Shown in pieces: positions 21,947 to 35,398 of a DNA stretch of 64,000 nucleotides (positions are counted from its first letter, which is position 1; each line of letters opens with the position of its first letter). The notes below the pieces were generated by a model that was not told the origin of the DNA, did not search any database, and was given only the letters and a program-made list of their open reading frames with translations. Source of the stretch: Pyricularia pennisetigena (lineage: Eukaryota; Ascomycota; Sordariomycetes; Magnaporthales; Pyriculariaceae); contig NC_043744.1 of assembly GCF_004337985.1 (NCBI RefSeq), positions 1,180,730-1,244,729 of the forward strand, written 5' to 3'. Made by a program: the position numbers and the translations under genes.

Positions 21947-24900
21947 TTACTCGTCCTCGTCGCTGAAAACCTCCTCACCACGCTTCCTCCTGGCCATACG
22001 CTCCTTCTTCTTCTTACGGGCCTCTGCGCTGGTAAGCTTCTTAGCCTTCTTGGTGCTGACAATCTTGTTGCCCATGGCGTCGAACTTCTCCTCCTCCTCG
22101 CCCTCGTCGGCCTTGAGGCGGGGACCAGAGCCCTGGCCTTGCACCCAGTTGTGGCCGGAAGGTGTCATCTTTCCGTCAACGACAGCCCAGACTTCCTCAG
22201 TCAGGTCCTTGGTGAACTCAGACGAGTGAGTGATGATGATGACACCACCCTCGAACTTCTTGAGCGCCTTGGACAGGGCACCAAGAGAGTCACGGTCCAA
22301 GTAGTTGGTAGGCTCGTCGAGGACGATCAGGTGAGGACGCTGCCACGAGCAGGCGGCAAGGACGACCTTGACACGCTGACCACCGGACAGACCACGCATG
22401 CGCGAGTGGGAAACCAGCTCGGCATCGAGACCGAAGTTGGCGCAGTGGCTCTCAATCTCCTTACGGACCAGAGGACGGAACTGACCAGAGGCAAGAGCTT
22501 CCTTCATGTCGACCTCGGCAACCATCTTCTGGTGGGAAGCGAGCAGCTCCGAACGAGGGAGCCAGGCGTTGTCTGCTGACATCATGGGGACCCAGCGCTC
22601 GTTCTTCATGCCAACGTTCTCACCCAGAGCGAACGTGCACTCGTACTCGTACGAGTTCTTGAACTTTCTGCGGGCGTTGATGCCGATGACGCGGCGTTGG
22701 GTACCCTCGACCTTGAAGATCTTGTCCATGGCCTTCTCGTCCTCCTCAGTGATGATCTTGTTGGCACGGTCCATGGTCTCACGGTCCTCACCAGTCTGGA
22801 AACGCCACTGAATGTACTCGGAAGGAGTCTTGTCCAAGTGGTTGTCGATGTGGGCGAATGCGTGCTGCTTGATGTAGGCGATACGGATGTTCTCGTGCTG
22901 GTAGATCTCACCGGCAGTGGGGATGAGCTCACCAGTCAGGACGTTGATCAGAGTAGACTTGCCGGCACCGTTGGGACCAATGACGGCAATACGGGAGCCG
23001 AGAGAGCACTGGAAGGTGATGTCACTGATCTGGGGCTTGGAGGTACCAGGGTACTGGAAGTCCATCTTGGTGGCACGGAGGATGGCCTTGGCCTTGGTCT
23101 TGACACCCTCGAGGAAACCGGGCTCGGGGAAGGTGAACTCGATCTCGGAAGCGCCAAGCTCGTAGTAAGACTTGGCCGAAGGGCACTTCTTGACGAACTC
23201 CTTCAGGTTACCACGGTAACGCTTAAGCTTGAAGCGCTCGTAGTGAATGATGTGCTGGCAGACGTTGTCGAGGAAGCCCGAGTCGTGCGAGACGATGATG
23301 GAGGTGCAAGGAGAGTTCTGGAGGTACTCCTCGAGCCACTTCACGTTCTTCACGTCCAAGTGGTTGGTGGGCTCGTCGAGCAGCAGAATGTCGGGGGACT
23401 CGAACACGGCACGGCACAAAGCCAGCTTCATCTTCCAACCACCAGACAGAGCGGTGATCTCACCCGAAACCATGGCGTCGGTGAAACCGAACTCGTTGAG
23501 GCGCTTGATGACATCGTCGCGGGTAACCGTGACCTTGGCCTCCTCCAACTTCTTCATGGTCCAGTCAATGGTGGTCATCTCAGTGTCGGCAGAGTCCAGG
23601 TCGTGCTCGACGAAGACGGTCTTGACCTCGCTCTGCTTGGGGAAGCCCTCGACCTGCTCATTGTTGATGGCGCGCATGAGAGTGGACTTTCCGGAACCGT
23701 TGGGACCGCAAAGACCGTAGCGCTGGCCACGCTTGAGACGAAGGTGGGTCTGGTTGAGAAGAATCTTGGCACCGTAGGCGAGCGAGAATGTGCAGTTGCA
23801 CAGGTCCTCTCCCTCCTCGTCGTCAGCCTCCTCCTCCTCAGCATCGGCAAGACCGGGGGAAGCCTTCTTGCGGAGGGCCTCGACAATGCCCTCAGCCTTG
23901 GCATCGCCAACAATGACGCTGACGTAAGGCTTAAGGGCAGTGGCCCAGGCAGCGGCATCAACCTCCTTCTCGTCGACGAGCTGGCCACCAATGGCGGCAA
24001 TGTACTCGATAACAGGAGCGAACTTCTCAGCCTTGGCATCCTTCTCGCTGGAGAGAACGTCCCGGACGTGGGCGGCGACGGTGGCAACGTCACCGTCGTT
24101 GCGGCGTTCAGGGATCTTGCCGTCAACGACGTTACCGACGCGGATAAGAGTGTCAAGACCCTGCTTGGTCTTCTCACGAGCCTCGGGGTCGGCCATGTTC
24201 TCGTAGTTCTTCTCCAGGTTGGGCATGAGCCTGGGAAGGAAGGCGGCGACGATGTTGGGGTCGTCGACGAGCTTGCACATGTTGTCGACGATGACGGCCG
24301 CCTTACGCTTGATGGCAGTGTCACGCTCCTGAAGACCACGCTCCAGGAGAGGAACCATCAAGGCCAGGGTGGGCTCAGTGACCTCCGTGACGAAGGTGGT
24401 GGCACCCAGCAAGTGGACGGTCTCGGGGACGTTCTCGGGCTTGGCGATACACTTGATGAGCTCAGGAATGAAGCGCTCGATATCCCTGTTGACAATCAAG
24501 CTGCAAATGTTCTCCATGATCTTGTAGGCATGCTCCTTAACCTCCTTCTTGGTGTCCCACATGGCGTCGCCAACGACGGGGATGAGGTCGGGAACACGAA
24601 GGGCAGTCTGGGCGGGGGCGGTCTTGACAAGAGTCTCGATGAAGTCGAGAACAGCAATCTTTTCAGGCCACTTCTGGGCGGTCTGTAGCGACTCAATCAG
24701 GTGAGGGAGGGCGGCCTTGACGGCGTTGGGGTTGATTGCCTCAGCAATTGCGGAAGCGGCAGCAAGTGCTGCATTCTTGACGGAGGTGATCTTGTCGCCG
24801 GCAGCGGCGAACACGCTCGGCAGAAGGACAACCAGGAAAGGCTCGACGTGAGCCGAAACATCAGAGTGTTGAGCGATGGCCTGGATGGCGCAAAGAGCCT

Positions 24901-25431
24901 TCTCGCGAACCGCGGCATCCTTCTTGTTGCCGAGCTGCTTCTTGAGAGCCTCGATGGTCCTGAAAAGAGCAAGAGGGTCAGCGCCAAGATCCACTAAAAT
25001 CAAAAATATACAACTATCTGCGCAGATTTTTTGGAGGGGTAAGAAAGGTGGATGTTCAGCGGGTCGCCGCCGCAGGGTCGCCGCCTGAGCGCGCGTCACA
25101 GCCAATCAAAAACGCCACAGCAGGCCTATTCGCCCCGCGCAACAATTTTTTTTTTTCCCTTTCCAGGGGCATGGGTGTTTTCTGCGGCCCTCCGTGACAA
25201 CCCCTGGCCACAAGGTGCAACAGCGGGGAGTGAAATTTTGGGCTGGAGGGGAAATATTGGTGGGATGTCTGCTTACTTGGTGGGAGTATCGCAGTCCTCA
25301 ATGCGGCCGTTCAAGAACGTGGCCAGAGCGATAGAAGACTCCTTGATAGCGTCAGCCTCCTTGGAGATGGTAAGCTTCTGCATGAGCTCGTCCAAAACCT
25401 TGAGGGACTGGGCGTTTTCCTTGGAAGACAT
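21947..25431 (-). CDS. Translation elongation factor 3 (eEF3), 1055 aa
   Basis: Fungal-specific ribosome-bound ABC ATPase that drives E-site tRNA release and translocation; cytosolic and essential in yeast. There are two exons: 25431-25277 and 24959-21947. The 317-bp intron interrupts Lys52 (AA|G). The length (1055) matches the family. Domains are an N-terminal HEAT-repeat region (to about 320), a helical bundle, then ABC1 with GPNGSGKST (about 470), LSGGW and [14 protein letters not shown]2 has GPNGAGKST (about 712) with a chromodomain-like insertion ([18 protein letters not shown]), LSGGQ and [10 protein letters not shown]. The C-terminus is Lys/Arg-rich ([19 protein letters not shown]) and binds ribosomes. 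Codon use is strongly biased to C-ending codons, as in highly expressed fungal genes. A 5' intron in such genes often aids expression. Confidence 0.97.
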
Positions 25432-28010
25432 TTTGTAGGTATTATGATAAGGATTCGGAGGTGATGGTGGGGGGTTTGTCGTGTTATTGGGAGGTCTATC
25501 AATAAACCGTCCAATCGTCTATCGTGGGTATCGAAAAAAAAGATAGTCGTCGCCGGAGCCCGCGGAAGAGAACTTCGATGGAGGGTCGAAGATCAGTTCT
25601 GCTCTACTTTGGCACCAAAGGGTCGACTGTAGGGTGGTGGCGTTGGTCTCTTGGAGAGGAGAGTCCAACACGAAACCAGGCAGAATAGCAACTTCGCAAC
25701 GGAAGTAGTGATGAACCTGCAATCTGTGTATCCTGCTGGGAGGAACCAAACGAGGAAAAGAAAAGAAGAAAATGACAGAGGGGAGATTGCGAGAGAAAAA
25801 AAAAGGGCAGGGCAGGCAGAGTTGGAGGGGTCAGGGCGAGGACAGTGGCCTTTTAAGAGAGGGAGCCCGACTTGAAAATGCCACAGATTTCTCAAAAAAC
25901 TTTTTAGTGGGGCGCCTTATTGCCCCTCCATCGATTGGCCCGCAGGTTGCGCTTTTTGAGTCGAACCCAACAGGGATTTGCCTCTTATCAAGACGCCGTT
26001 AGCCAAATTTGGCTCAAGGCGGTGAAGCCGCAGTGCGGGATTGCACTGCCCGCCCCCGGATATCGAGGGGCGCAAAAGAAAAAATTTTCCCCTTGAAAAA
26101 TGTCAAACAAAATTTTCCCTGTGATTTTGCCAGCAAAACTTCCTCGCCTCCCTGGCAACCTGCCCGGTTATGCCGCCGGTCCAGCCCCACGAAAAGTTTG
26201 ACTGGGAGGCAAAAAGTTCTTGCATTCCCCCGCAATTCTTACAGTCTTTCTTGATTAGCGAGCAGACATGGTGCCAAAGCCGAGCTGGCCCCGGCTATGC
26301 CTGCGTACTGTTTGAGATACTGACATCTTTCGTAGAATATGTTGGGGTTGCTGACGGCATTGTGAAAATTTAGATTAGCCCATCGTTCTTTGGACCTTTG
26401 ATCCATACAGTGGTAATTTATTCCCGGGAGTAATCGCAAAACATGGCACACACTGTCTATCCGTCTGTGGTAAGGATTTATCTGTCCTTTTACCGCGGAG
26501 TTTTTGCCTCCCTGGTGGCCAGGGTGTACATGAGACCGTTGCAGACTGACACATGCAAGGAGTTCCCGAAAACAAGCTCCCTGAAAAACATGACAAGAAC
26601 ACCAAATAATCTATCTACACATGTCCCACATTGCTACCCTAAGGACATTATACTTTCGTCCCTTGCCTCAGCCAGGCACACCGTTTATTCCGAAGTCCTA
26701 ACCCTTGAGGACAAGCGGCCGTGTGGTGTTGTTGACTTGTGGACTTGAGGGTGTTTTTTGGTATTGACAAGATATAGCTGACACTTCATTTCCCACATCA
26801 GCATCTGATAAAGTTAGGGAATTTACTGAAATAAATACCAACCAGCTTCGCCAGGACCCGTCACTACCAAGCAAAAGTATCCGGCACAGTTTACGGTCAT
26901 ATAGCATATCCTTTTGATAAGAAAACATCCGCAGATAACCGTCGGTAAAAGATGCAACTTGAGACGACGGACCTATGCAAGGAACGATACTGACCGCCGG
27001 CGTGATTTAATGACAACCGTACTCAGTAGAGTGCATCCATCGTCCATGGCACAAATATGCATTTTGCTAATGACTCTCATACTCAGGGAGCTCAAATATA
27101 TGCAAAGCTGACCACCGACAAAATCTTTCTTAAATCGTTTGTAATTAACATAGAAAGTCGGCCGTGGCGGCAGGCCATATCCAAAGGAGTCAGCGAAGCT
27201 CGCGCGTAAGCTGTTACGTTGCGTAAGGGGCTTTTGCAGAGGGCTTACCACATCCACCACCACTCCTTCCAACGCTGTTACGATTGTATTTGCGTCTTTT
27301 TTTTTTTTTTTTTTTAAGGAAAAAATAAAGACAAAAAAAAAACTGACCAACAAACGTACGAGAAACGTTTTAAAGATCGATCTGGTACAGAATAGCCTAC
27401 GCGCTTTCCTCCCTTTAGGCTTCGCCCTCAGTATGCCTCGCTAATTAATTTGATGTTGCTGCCAAATTCAAATGTCATACTTCTAGTCACGTGTCACATT
27501 TCACTGGAATGCATTCCTTGCTCGTGCACCCCGAAACCGATCTGACTACTTTTTACCTGCAACTTCTTGTTCTGGTCGGGTAAGAAACCCGAGACAAGAT
27601 TCCTTTGACCTTTTGCCAAATCTCTGCACGCGAATGGAAAATTATCTCTCGATCAGCCTTTCGAACCCGCATGAAAAGTTCAAACAAAAGGGCCGCAAAA
27701 ACCAGTGTTCTCTGTCGGTCTTTGCTTCCAATCTCGTAGATTGTTCTGCATGTCGTACATTACGCGCTCATTACCCCGAATACCGAGATGCGGAGAGGGA
27801 TTCAGCACAATGGCCTCCGGCTGGCTGCACCTTTCCCCTCTTTTCGCTCAGTGTCGTTGAGCAAGGTTGCCTGCTAGGAAAATGTCTGCATTGTTCTGCT
27901 TCTACTCGGATTGAGAACTTCTCAGTGAGCCAGTCTATCAATTCCTATTGAAGGCGGCGAGCCCCCTTCTCCCAACAAAAGGTGGCCAATTCTCTATTAA
28001 ACGACTCGCA
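25432..28010. other. Intergenic region between divergent genes
   Basis: About 2.6 kb between eEF3 (minus) and the GH5 gene (plus). The first 500 bp carry the eEF3 promoter and leader, which is CT-rich on its coding strand. The rest holds short spurious frames only, plus a T run at 27297-27316. Confidence 0.55.
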
Positions 28011-29637
28011 ATGTCGAATGGTATTCTTCGGGTGGTTGGTGACCAAGTGGTCGACGGTAAAGACAATCCGGTCGTCCTCCGTGGCGCCGGCTTGGGGGGA
28101 TGGATGAAAATGGAAAACTTCATTACCGGCTTTCCTGGTAAGTACTGTTGTTGCACAATGTGCCCGGCCCAGACTCATCGATGCTAATAACAATCGTTTT
28201 GATGCAGGCCACGAACGACAGCATCGGGCGGCCATGCTCGAGGTGCTGGGACAAGAGAAGTATGACTTCTTTTTCGACAAGTTTCTGGAATGTCAGTTCG
28301 ATAGCGGCACGACTCCCGCGTGTTTGCATAGCATCTGATGTGTTCACAACAGACTTCTTCACTGATGCCGATGCTCGATTTTTTGCATCACTGGGCTTGA
28401 ATTGTATCCGTATCCCGTTCAACTACAGACATTTCGAGGATGACATGAACCCAGGTGTCCTGAAGAGCAGCGGTTTCAAGCATCTTGACCGTGTGATAGA
28501 CCTAGTATGGTCCCAGTCCATCTCTTGTTGCTGTAGCGAAAACGTCTCACTGCGTTGCTAACAGGATAATCCTTTCAGTGTGCCAAACACAACATCTACA
28601 CGATCTTAGACTTGCACAGCCTTCCAGGAGGCCAGAACCCAAGCTGGCACTCAGACAATATCTCCGCCTATGCCGCCTTCTGGGACTTCAAGGAGTTTCA
28701 GGACCGTGTAGTGTGGCTTTGGGAACAGCTTGCCCACCATTACAAAGGCAACCCATGGATAGCAGGCTATAATCCGATCAATGAGCCGGCAGATGAGAAA
28801 CATGCGCGCCTACCAGCGTTCTACGACAGGCTCGAAGTTGCGATTCGCAAGATAGACCCGGATCATATTTTGTACCTGGATGGCAACACCTTCTCGATCG
28901 AGTGGAAGCACTTTGATCGCGTGGTCCCCAACTCTGTCTACGCTTTGCACGACTACAGCCTAATGGGCTTTCCCATGGGTGACCGCTACAAAGGAACCCC
29001 GGAGCAGCTCCAGAAACTCGAGAGTCAGTTCCTGCGCAAGGCCAAATTCCAACATGAACACTCTGTGCCCATTTGGAACGGAGAGTTTGGCCCTGTTTAC
29101 GAAGATCCCGCAAAGAACCCGGATGCCGATGAGATCAACTCTGAACGCTACGCACTCCTCGGCGCTCAGCTGAACGTCTATGACAAACATGCTATACCAT
29201 GGAGCATTTGGCTCTACAAAGACGTTGGGTTTCAGGGTATGGTATACACTGACCCAAAGAGCAAGTACATGCGCACCATTGGCTCGTTCCTAGAAAAGAA
29301 GCGCCGACTCAATCTGGACGCCTGGGGCCGATCTCCTAATCCAGAACTCGAAGCCTTGGTAGCCCCGCTGGTCGACTGGATTGACAGCAATGCGCCTGCC
29401 GCAAAACACGTGTACCCGACGACATGGGACACGACGCGACACGTTTACCGGTCTGTGATGGAGATATTTGTCTCGGGAAGTTTTTCCATCGAGTTTGCGA
29501 AGCTCTTTGAGGACATGAGCTTCGAAGATCTCGAGGAATGCGCACGCAGCTTTGCCTTTGAGAATTGCGTGCAGCGGGAGGGTCTGAATCGCATCATGAG
29601 CGAACATGCAGTCCTTGCTGCCTCGAAATCTACCTAA
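28011..29637 (+). CDS. Glycoside hydrolase family 5 protein, 473 aa
   Basis: Retaining beta-glycosidase of clan GH-A. There are four exons: 28011-28137, 28208-28291, 28353-28504 and 28579-29637. All phases fit and give 473 codons. The domain begins at once with VVLRGAGLGGWMKMENF, the typical start of fungal intracellular exo-beta-1,3-glucanase/cellulase-like GH5 enzymes. Key residues are GLNCIRIPFNYRHFED (strand 2), TILDLHSLPGGQN (strand 3), the acid/base Glu in NPINEP (about residue 190), HDYSLMGFP with the substrate His/Tyr, and the nucleophile Glu in WNGEFGP (about 290). WSIWLYKDVG forms the last strand. There is no signal peptide, so it is probably cytosolic and acts on small glucosides or steryl/ceramide glucosides rather than wall polymer. 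Subfamily is not resolved. Confidence 0.92.
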
Positions 29638-30220
29638 CCGATGGTTGAGTTGAGTTCGGTAATTCTTCTTTGTCTTCGAATTCTATGGGACTTCTTTATT
29701 GTCTTGTCCAATCGCACATTTTTCATCCCAATTCGAATTCGGCTACAAAATTGAACATACTCACCGATTGTGAACAAAGGCACCAGCTAGCTTGCTTTTT
29801 TTTTTTTTTCCTTCCCCGTTGCACGCATTCCACAGACTACACCTAGATTCTGATCCGAATGCAGCACCCCGGCGCCGTTCATAGCGCTTGCAGATTGCGA
29901 ACTATTCCGTCTTCTAGGCACTCCTTGTGCCGAATATGTGCTGTTCATCGCTGGAGCCACGCCGCCTTTGTACACATGTGGACTTGCACAATGCTGCCAC
30001 TGGACATGATGTTTTCAGGCGACCTATCAGTTCTTCTTTGTGTAGAGACGACATTGCTCTCGGCAGGATCCATGCTTTATTATCCCATGATGCATCATTT
30101 GCGACAAGGCAAATACTCTACATCCTGTTCCACTTTCTCTTGTGAGCCACATTGCAATCGAACAACTGACTACGGCACCCATCGCCACAGTTCAAGCACA
30201 AGCGAGCGACCGCTGCGAAA
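29638..30220. other. Intergenic region, no supported gene
   Basis: The 3' flank of the GH5 gene and the promoter of the next plus-strand gene. Contains a T run at 29797-29809. No separate gene is supported. Confidence 0.55.
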
Positions 30221-33200
30221 ATGGCTTCGTCGGCACCCGACCAGCAGGATGCCTGGAGGGTAACTGCTCAAGAGGCGTTCGACAGCATCCAGAATCCGCC
30301 AGATGATAGTGACTCGGAATCGCCAATTGACCGGGTCATCACAGGAAGTAGCGGAGATGAATACTCAATCGCGAGCGATCCCGATGATGACGACTGGGAA
30401 ACGGCATTGCGTTGGAATTGGGACCAAGTTTCGAAAGAGATGCTGGATAGCATCGATTGGAGGAAGAGTGCGCGAAATGTGCAGAAGGATCCAAGTGCAC
30501 CCAAACCACTGAGACCGCCGCCTCAGAAAGACGACTTCAAGGGGGTGTTCAGCTACGTTGAATATATTCCCACGTGGACCTCTCCGAGATTCGATCCCGA
30601 CAAGGAATACTTTGGCGTCGAGGGGGAGGACGAAATCACCTTTCAGCGGTGGAAATCCAGCTTCTGGTCCCGCCTTCGGCCTGCACAGGCAATGGTTGAC
30701 TCCTTCTACAACCCTACGGAGATGGCAAAGCGTTACGGCATCTATCCCAAAAGACAGGATGGCAGGTCAAGACTATCGCCTCTCGACTCGGTATCAAGAA
30801 AGGTCCTGTTGGATAAGCCGATCACGACTCCAAACGGTACAGAAAAGAGCTTTGTGGACATGAAGTACTACAAGTGGGTTTACGACCATGAGTATCAGAG
30901 TCCGGAGAACGCGCCCAACGTAGCCGCTGGACAGAGCTTCGAGGATTTTTTGCTCGAGCGGTCAAGGGCCAGTGAAGATGCACAGCAGCAAGATCCTTCC
31001 GAGGTTTACGAGAAGCTGCTACTGTTTCACAATCAGATCAGAGACGATCAGGAGTATCAAAGAGCCTACTTCAACGAGTTTACCACTGACGAGGTGAGTT
31101 TGGCTACTCAATAGCGGGTTTGCCAGCTGCGGCTGTTTTGCGATTTTTAACAAATTGAAACCGTCACACAGTTGCTCGCTCAGAAAGTACTTCATTTTCG
31201 AGACGACGTCGGGTACGACCTCCAAGGCGTTTTGCACCCGTAAGTCATTGGAAATTTGTTTTAGAAGAAAGATAATTTGTGCAAATGCTAAAATAAAAAG
31301 TTCATCGACGACTTAGGCTTCTTAGGCGAGAAAAGTGGATTACAACCGAGGATCGAGGCGACGATATAGACACGCCAAAATTATTGTGGTCTTTTGGCGG
31401 GAACAGAGGGGAATGGTCGGCGGTATTGTCTTCCCTTCTTTGCTCGTTTTCCCACAGAAGCCCTTTGGAGGTTGTCACTGTTCTTTGGCTAACGAAAATC
31501 CCTCGCAACGCTGTAGCATGACGACACCGTCTGGACCGCCCTGCAGCCAGCATTACAACTCCTGACTCGGTTCCTGCGGTTGGATGCACCAGTCTTTACC
31601 AGCATGATGGACTACCGTAGCCAGCGGCCTTTCGACCAAGTAATTCTCTGGGGACGCAGGGCCGCTGGCAAGAGACAGCGCATCGCGTGGTTTGCAGAAG
31701 TGGACCCGAACAAATCCTGGGCATGTCTTGCAAGACTACACGACCTAGGATTCAACTCTGTAGAGTGGGTCCAGACTATTCTGGAGGAGCGCCTGGAGTT
31801 GGTGGTGGGCTCGGCGTATCGCGACCAAGATGGCAGATGCAGCTCAAGACATTTTGCCTGGACCAACTTGATGGGGCGGATCGATGTTGCGCCTGACATA
31901 AAAACGCTGAGCAGCAACTGGAGAATCAGAATAGAAGTCGCTGCCGAAATCATCTGGCCGCTTCTATCACCAAATTTTACCCAGGCGGAGAAGCTGACGT
32001 GCTCCTTTGCCCTCGCCGCGACACTATTTCACGAGTTTGCAGTAAGTACAGATGTTGCATTATCTTTTTGCCAGACGGTTGAGTGCCTATGGTCTACTAA
32101 CATGACTGTTTAATAGCATGCTATCACAATTGCACTGGAGACCATGCGTGTGTACCCAACGCTGTTCTCCCAGAAAGAATTCGAACCTGGTTCACGGCTC
32201 TCGCATGAGGAACATCATGAACTCATGATTGCCAACCAAGAGATGCCAGAAGATGGTAGCGAGCCTTTCTTTGAGTATCACACGGAGGCCGAAGCAGGAT
32301 TTGCCGTCGAAGCCGAGGTCAGTTTGCCGCGTATCTTTTTTTCCAACACTATGATCTTCCAATCCGCTAGCCATAAATACGAGTATGGGCGACCGTCAAG
32401 TACTATTGTATCAAGTCTGACCNNNNNNNNNNNNNNNNNNNNNNNNNNNNNNNNNNNNNNNNNNNNNNNNNNNNNNNNNNNNNNNNNNNNNNNNNNNNNN
32501 NNNNNNNNNNNNNNNNNNNNNNNNNNNNNNNNNNNNNNNNNNNNNNNNNNNNNNNNNNNNNNNNNNAAAAAAAAAATAAACAGATATTTGGAGGCACTGT
32601 TTACCCCATCTTTCACTCCTCGGCAGGCAATACCCCCGACCACTTCGGCATTCTCACCACCGCACTCAACTTGTCACCGTTCCCTAGACCTCGCCCAGTT
32701 GAAGTAAACAACCTTCCCATAGACGTGCTCCCAGATTGGACACCCCCTGTGCTCGAGTTTGCCACACCGCTTCCCTACGACGTGACGGCCCGGCTCTTTA
32801 CCCAAAGGTTCTGGGACATGGACTACAAAAGATTTGGCCTCGAGATGCTGAAGCTGTACCCAGAAGGCAGGATCACCAAAGGTGCGGTTCCTCGTATGGC
32901 GATGCACATGGTAACTGCCCTGGCGCCCATATTTGGAAAGAAGAGAGCCCACTGGATGACCAGGGCCCTCCGCGAGCTGAACCAAAAGGGATTCGATACC
33001 ATCGCAAACTACCTCAACGAGGTGTGCAGACAGTACGTCTTACCCAAGGTGACGCGACGAAACTGGTACCTTGAGAGCCATAGATGGCCTTTTGATGTTG
33101 CGAGGGTTCAAGACTGCCTGGACGGTGTACGGGTGACGGGCAACCGATTCCTGGTTGCCTTTGCTAAGCTGACGGAGGATGAGGATCAAAGGCGTCAAAC

Positions 33201-35055
33201 CGTCAGGAACTTCATGTCCGTAGCACAGCAGCCGACAGTAGCACCAGCCGTCAGCTTCGAAGCATGCTTTGGGCATTACATGGAGCAACTCACACGATCG
33301 ACGGAACAGACCTTCTTCGCGTTCATATCGTGGCTGAAGGCTCTGGAGCGTGTCATGGCCTTGAGGCTGCAACAGTCACAGTTTCTCGTCCGTTCGTACT
33401 TGCAGCTTGACATATCCGACCGATGCACCATTAGTGAGGGCAGAGGAAAGCTGCTGCGCGGACACATGAGAAAGATCGTCATCGTGCCATACAACAAAGT
33501 CAAGCTGTGTTTAGTGGCAACGGTGAACTTCATACAGTCGCGACTTGACCACGAAACGGCAAGGAAATACGTTGCAGAGCTCGAAGCGTCCTATGGACAC
33601 TTGATGAGCATTGCACAGATGACAGAGGAGACGATGGGTTATCTGAAACCAGCCAACGAACACAGGAACGTCGACGGCGCCGGCGCCACCTTGGCTTACT
33701 TGCCGTCGAGCACTTTGGACCCAGCGGCGCGTGCCGAGCGTCTCAGGCCAATCGCCATGGCAGATTTGGAGTTTGTAAAATCCGAACAAGTCAAGGAAAT
33801 CGTGAGCGTCTTCGAGACCATATTTCGGGCCCAAGATGGAAACGAGATCCTGTCCAGGGATCAGGCCACGCTCGACGATAAGCTCGACGAACTGAGTAAC
33901 CTTCTCGGGGCGAGGGGCGTGGGTGGCGTGAGCGCGCAAGCTGCTGTTAGCGACCGGCAGTCCAGACCTCCAGGAGGCCCCGGGTCGGGCCCTGGGCGGG
34001 GTCAGCGTGGCGCTGCGAATATGTTCAAATTGGGTCCAAAGACCGGAGGCAGCTCGCGGGTGACCAAACAGCAGAAGACCACGACAACAAAGCTGCGTAA
34101 GTTCCATGCAGAGACCACTGTCAACAGGCTTTTCAACCGAAACCCAGCTGGGAAATCTAGCAGAACCACACACACCTTCCAGAAGTCCACTGCCCTCCCC
34201 AATGCACCCACCATCACGGGGTCGGCTCAGGCCTCCACGCCATTTACCCAGTATGCATCCGCCAACGCGGCAATGATGGGCTTCCCATCACAGACGCCAG
34301 GCCAGCCATCCGCATTCGCCGCCCCCGCACCACCGGCAAACCCTTTCGACGACAGCGCAATGCCCGCTCGGCAGCAGCAGCGCTTCCCGCTGTTCCCGCA
34401 CCCGTTCGCAGACCAGACCACGCTGAACGATGACCTGACGCCGGCGGAGCGGAACTGGGGCGCCCAGATCGCCGTGGCGCAGCTGCCCAACGACATGCGG
34501 TCCTATCGCGGGCGGGTTGCCGAGATGCTCGAGTTCGACGGCGCCGCCGCCGCGTCGGCCCTCATGACTATGGCGTCGCTCGGCCCGCCCTCGCAGGATG
34601 GGGGGCCCGGCAACAGGCGGCAGGCGCTGGCCGTCCATGCGGCCGTAACCCAGGCAGTAAGCGCGACCCAGCCGGCCACGGCTGCTGCGGGCCCCGCGGA
34701 TCTCCGCTCCGCCGCGGCTTCCATGCAGCCCGTGCAGCTGCTGACGGCGACGTGGGCAGCTGCGTGGACTCCCAGTGGCGCCGGTGCCGGTGCCGGTGCC
34801 GCGGCCGTCAGTGTGACGAATCAGCTGGCGGAGTACGCGACGCGGCGGATGGTCCAAGAAGGATCACAGTCTCAGCCCCAGTCGACTGCCCCAGGTGGCG
34901 ATGGCGCTGCTTCTGCTGCTGCCCCTAATCCACAGGCTGGAGAGGTGCCGAGTTGGACACAGCTATCGACCGTCGATCGGATTCTGGGTGCTGTGATGGT
35001 TGCGAGTGGTCCTGATGCTATGGAGATTGACGATCAGGATGAGGAGACTCAGTGA
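30221..35055 (+). CDS. Large HExxH-containing protein of unknown function, about 1414 aa
   Basis: Six exons were deduced: 30221-31093, 31172-31239, 31317-31422, 31517-32041, 32117-32317 and 32584-35055. The last intron contains the 144-N gap (32423-32566) and could hide an exon, although phases close without one. The third exon is the least certain. The N-terminal 290 residues are acidic then Arg/Lys-rich. The middle carries a helix ending LFHEFAHAI, a gluzincin-like HExxH at residues 521-525. The intron at 32042-32116 splits this motif between Ala and the second His. The C-terminal exon has a folded helical part (to about 34000), then 350 residues of low-complexity Ala/Pro/Gln/Gly sequence. 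There is no signal peptide. A soluble zinc peptidase-like domain is inferred from the motif alone; I do not recognise the full-length family. Confidence 0.72.
32423..32566. other. Assembly gap (144 N)
   Basis: Unknown bases inside the fifth intron of the HExxH gene, ending in a long A run, which probably caused the assembly failure. A small exon could be hidden here. Confidence 0.95.
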
Positions 35056-35398
35056 TTGGTTTTTACGATAGCTTTTTTTTCTTTTCTTTTTCTCTTTGTC
35101 GTTTTTGACTCACTAATTGTCCTACTTTTCGTCTTTGCAGTCTGTTTTCTTCCCTGGCCTATTATTCGGACTCAAGGTATGGCCGAAAGCTATTTTCTTA
35201 ATTTCCTTGTAAGCTTTGCCCTGTATTGTAGAGTCGATACTTTTATTGCTGCTATTTAATAAATATACAGTTATCCATCATAAGTCATATGTCGCTACAC
35301 CCAAGCTGTCGCCACAACAGTATCGGTTTTCAGTCCTCGCAAAAGCAGGTGCAAAGTTTAATTCGGGAATCGACGCTAATAAACAAGTCTCCTTGGCA
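35056..35398. other. Short convergent intergenic region
   Basis: The 3' flanks of two convergent genes. T-rich tract just after the stop of the upstream gene, then an AATAAA-like hexamer near 35259 (ATTTAATAAATA) that could serve as a polyadenylation signal for the plus-strand gene. Confidence 0.5.

Noticed and set aside
22697..24688. 663-codon open frame on the plus strand
   Set aside because: Antisense to the strongly supported eEF3 gene; openness results from its biased codon use.
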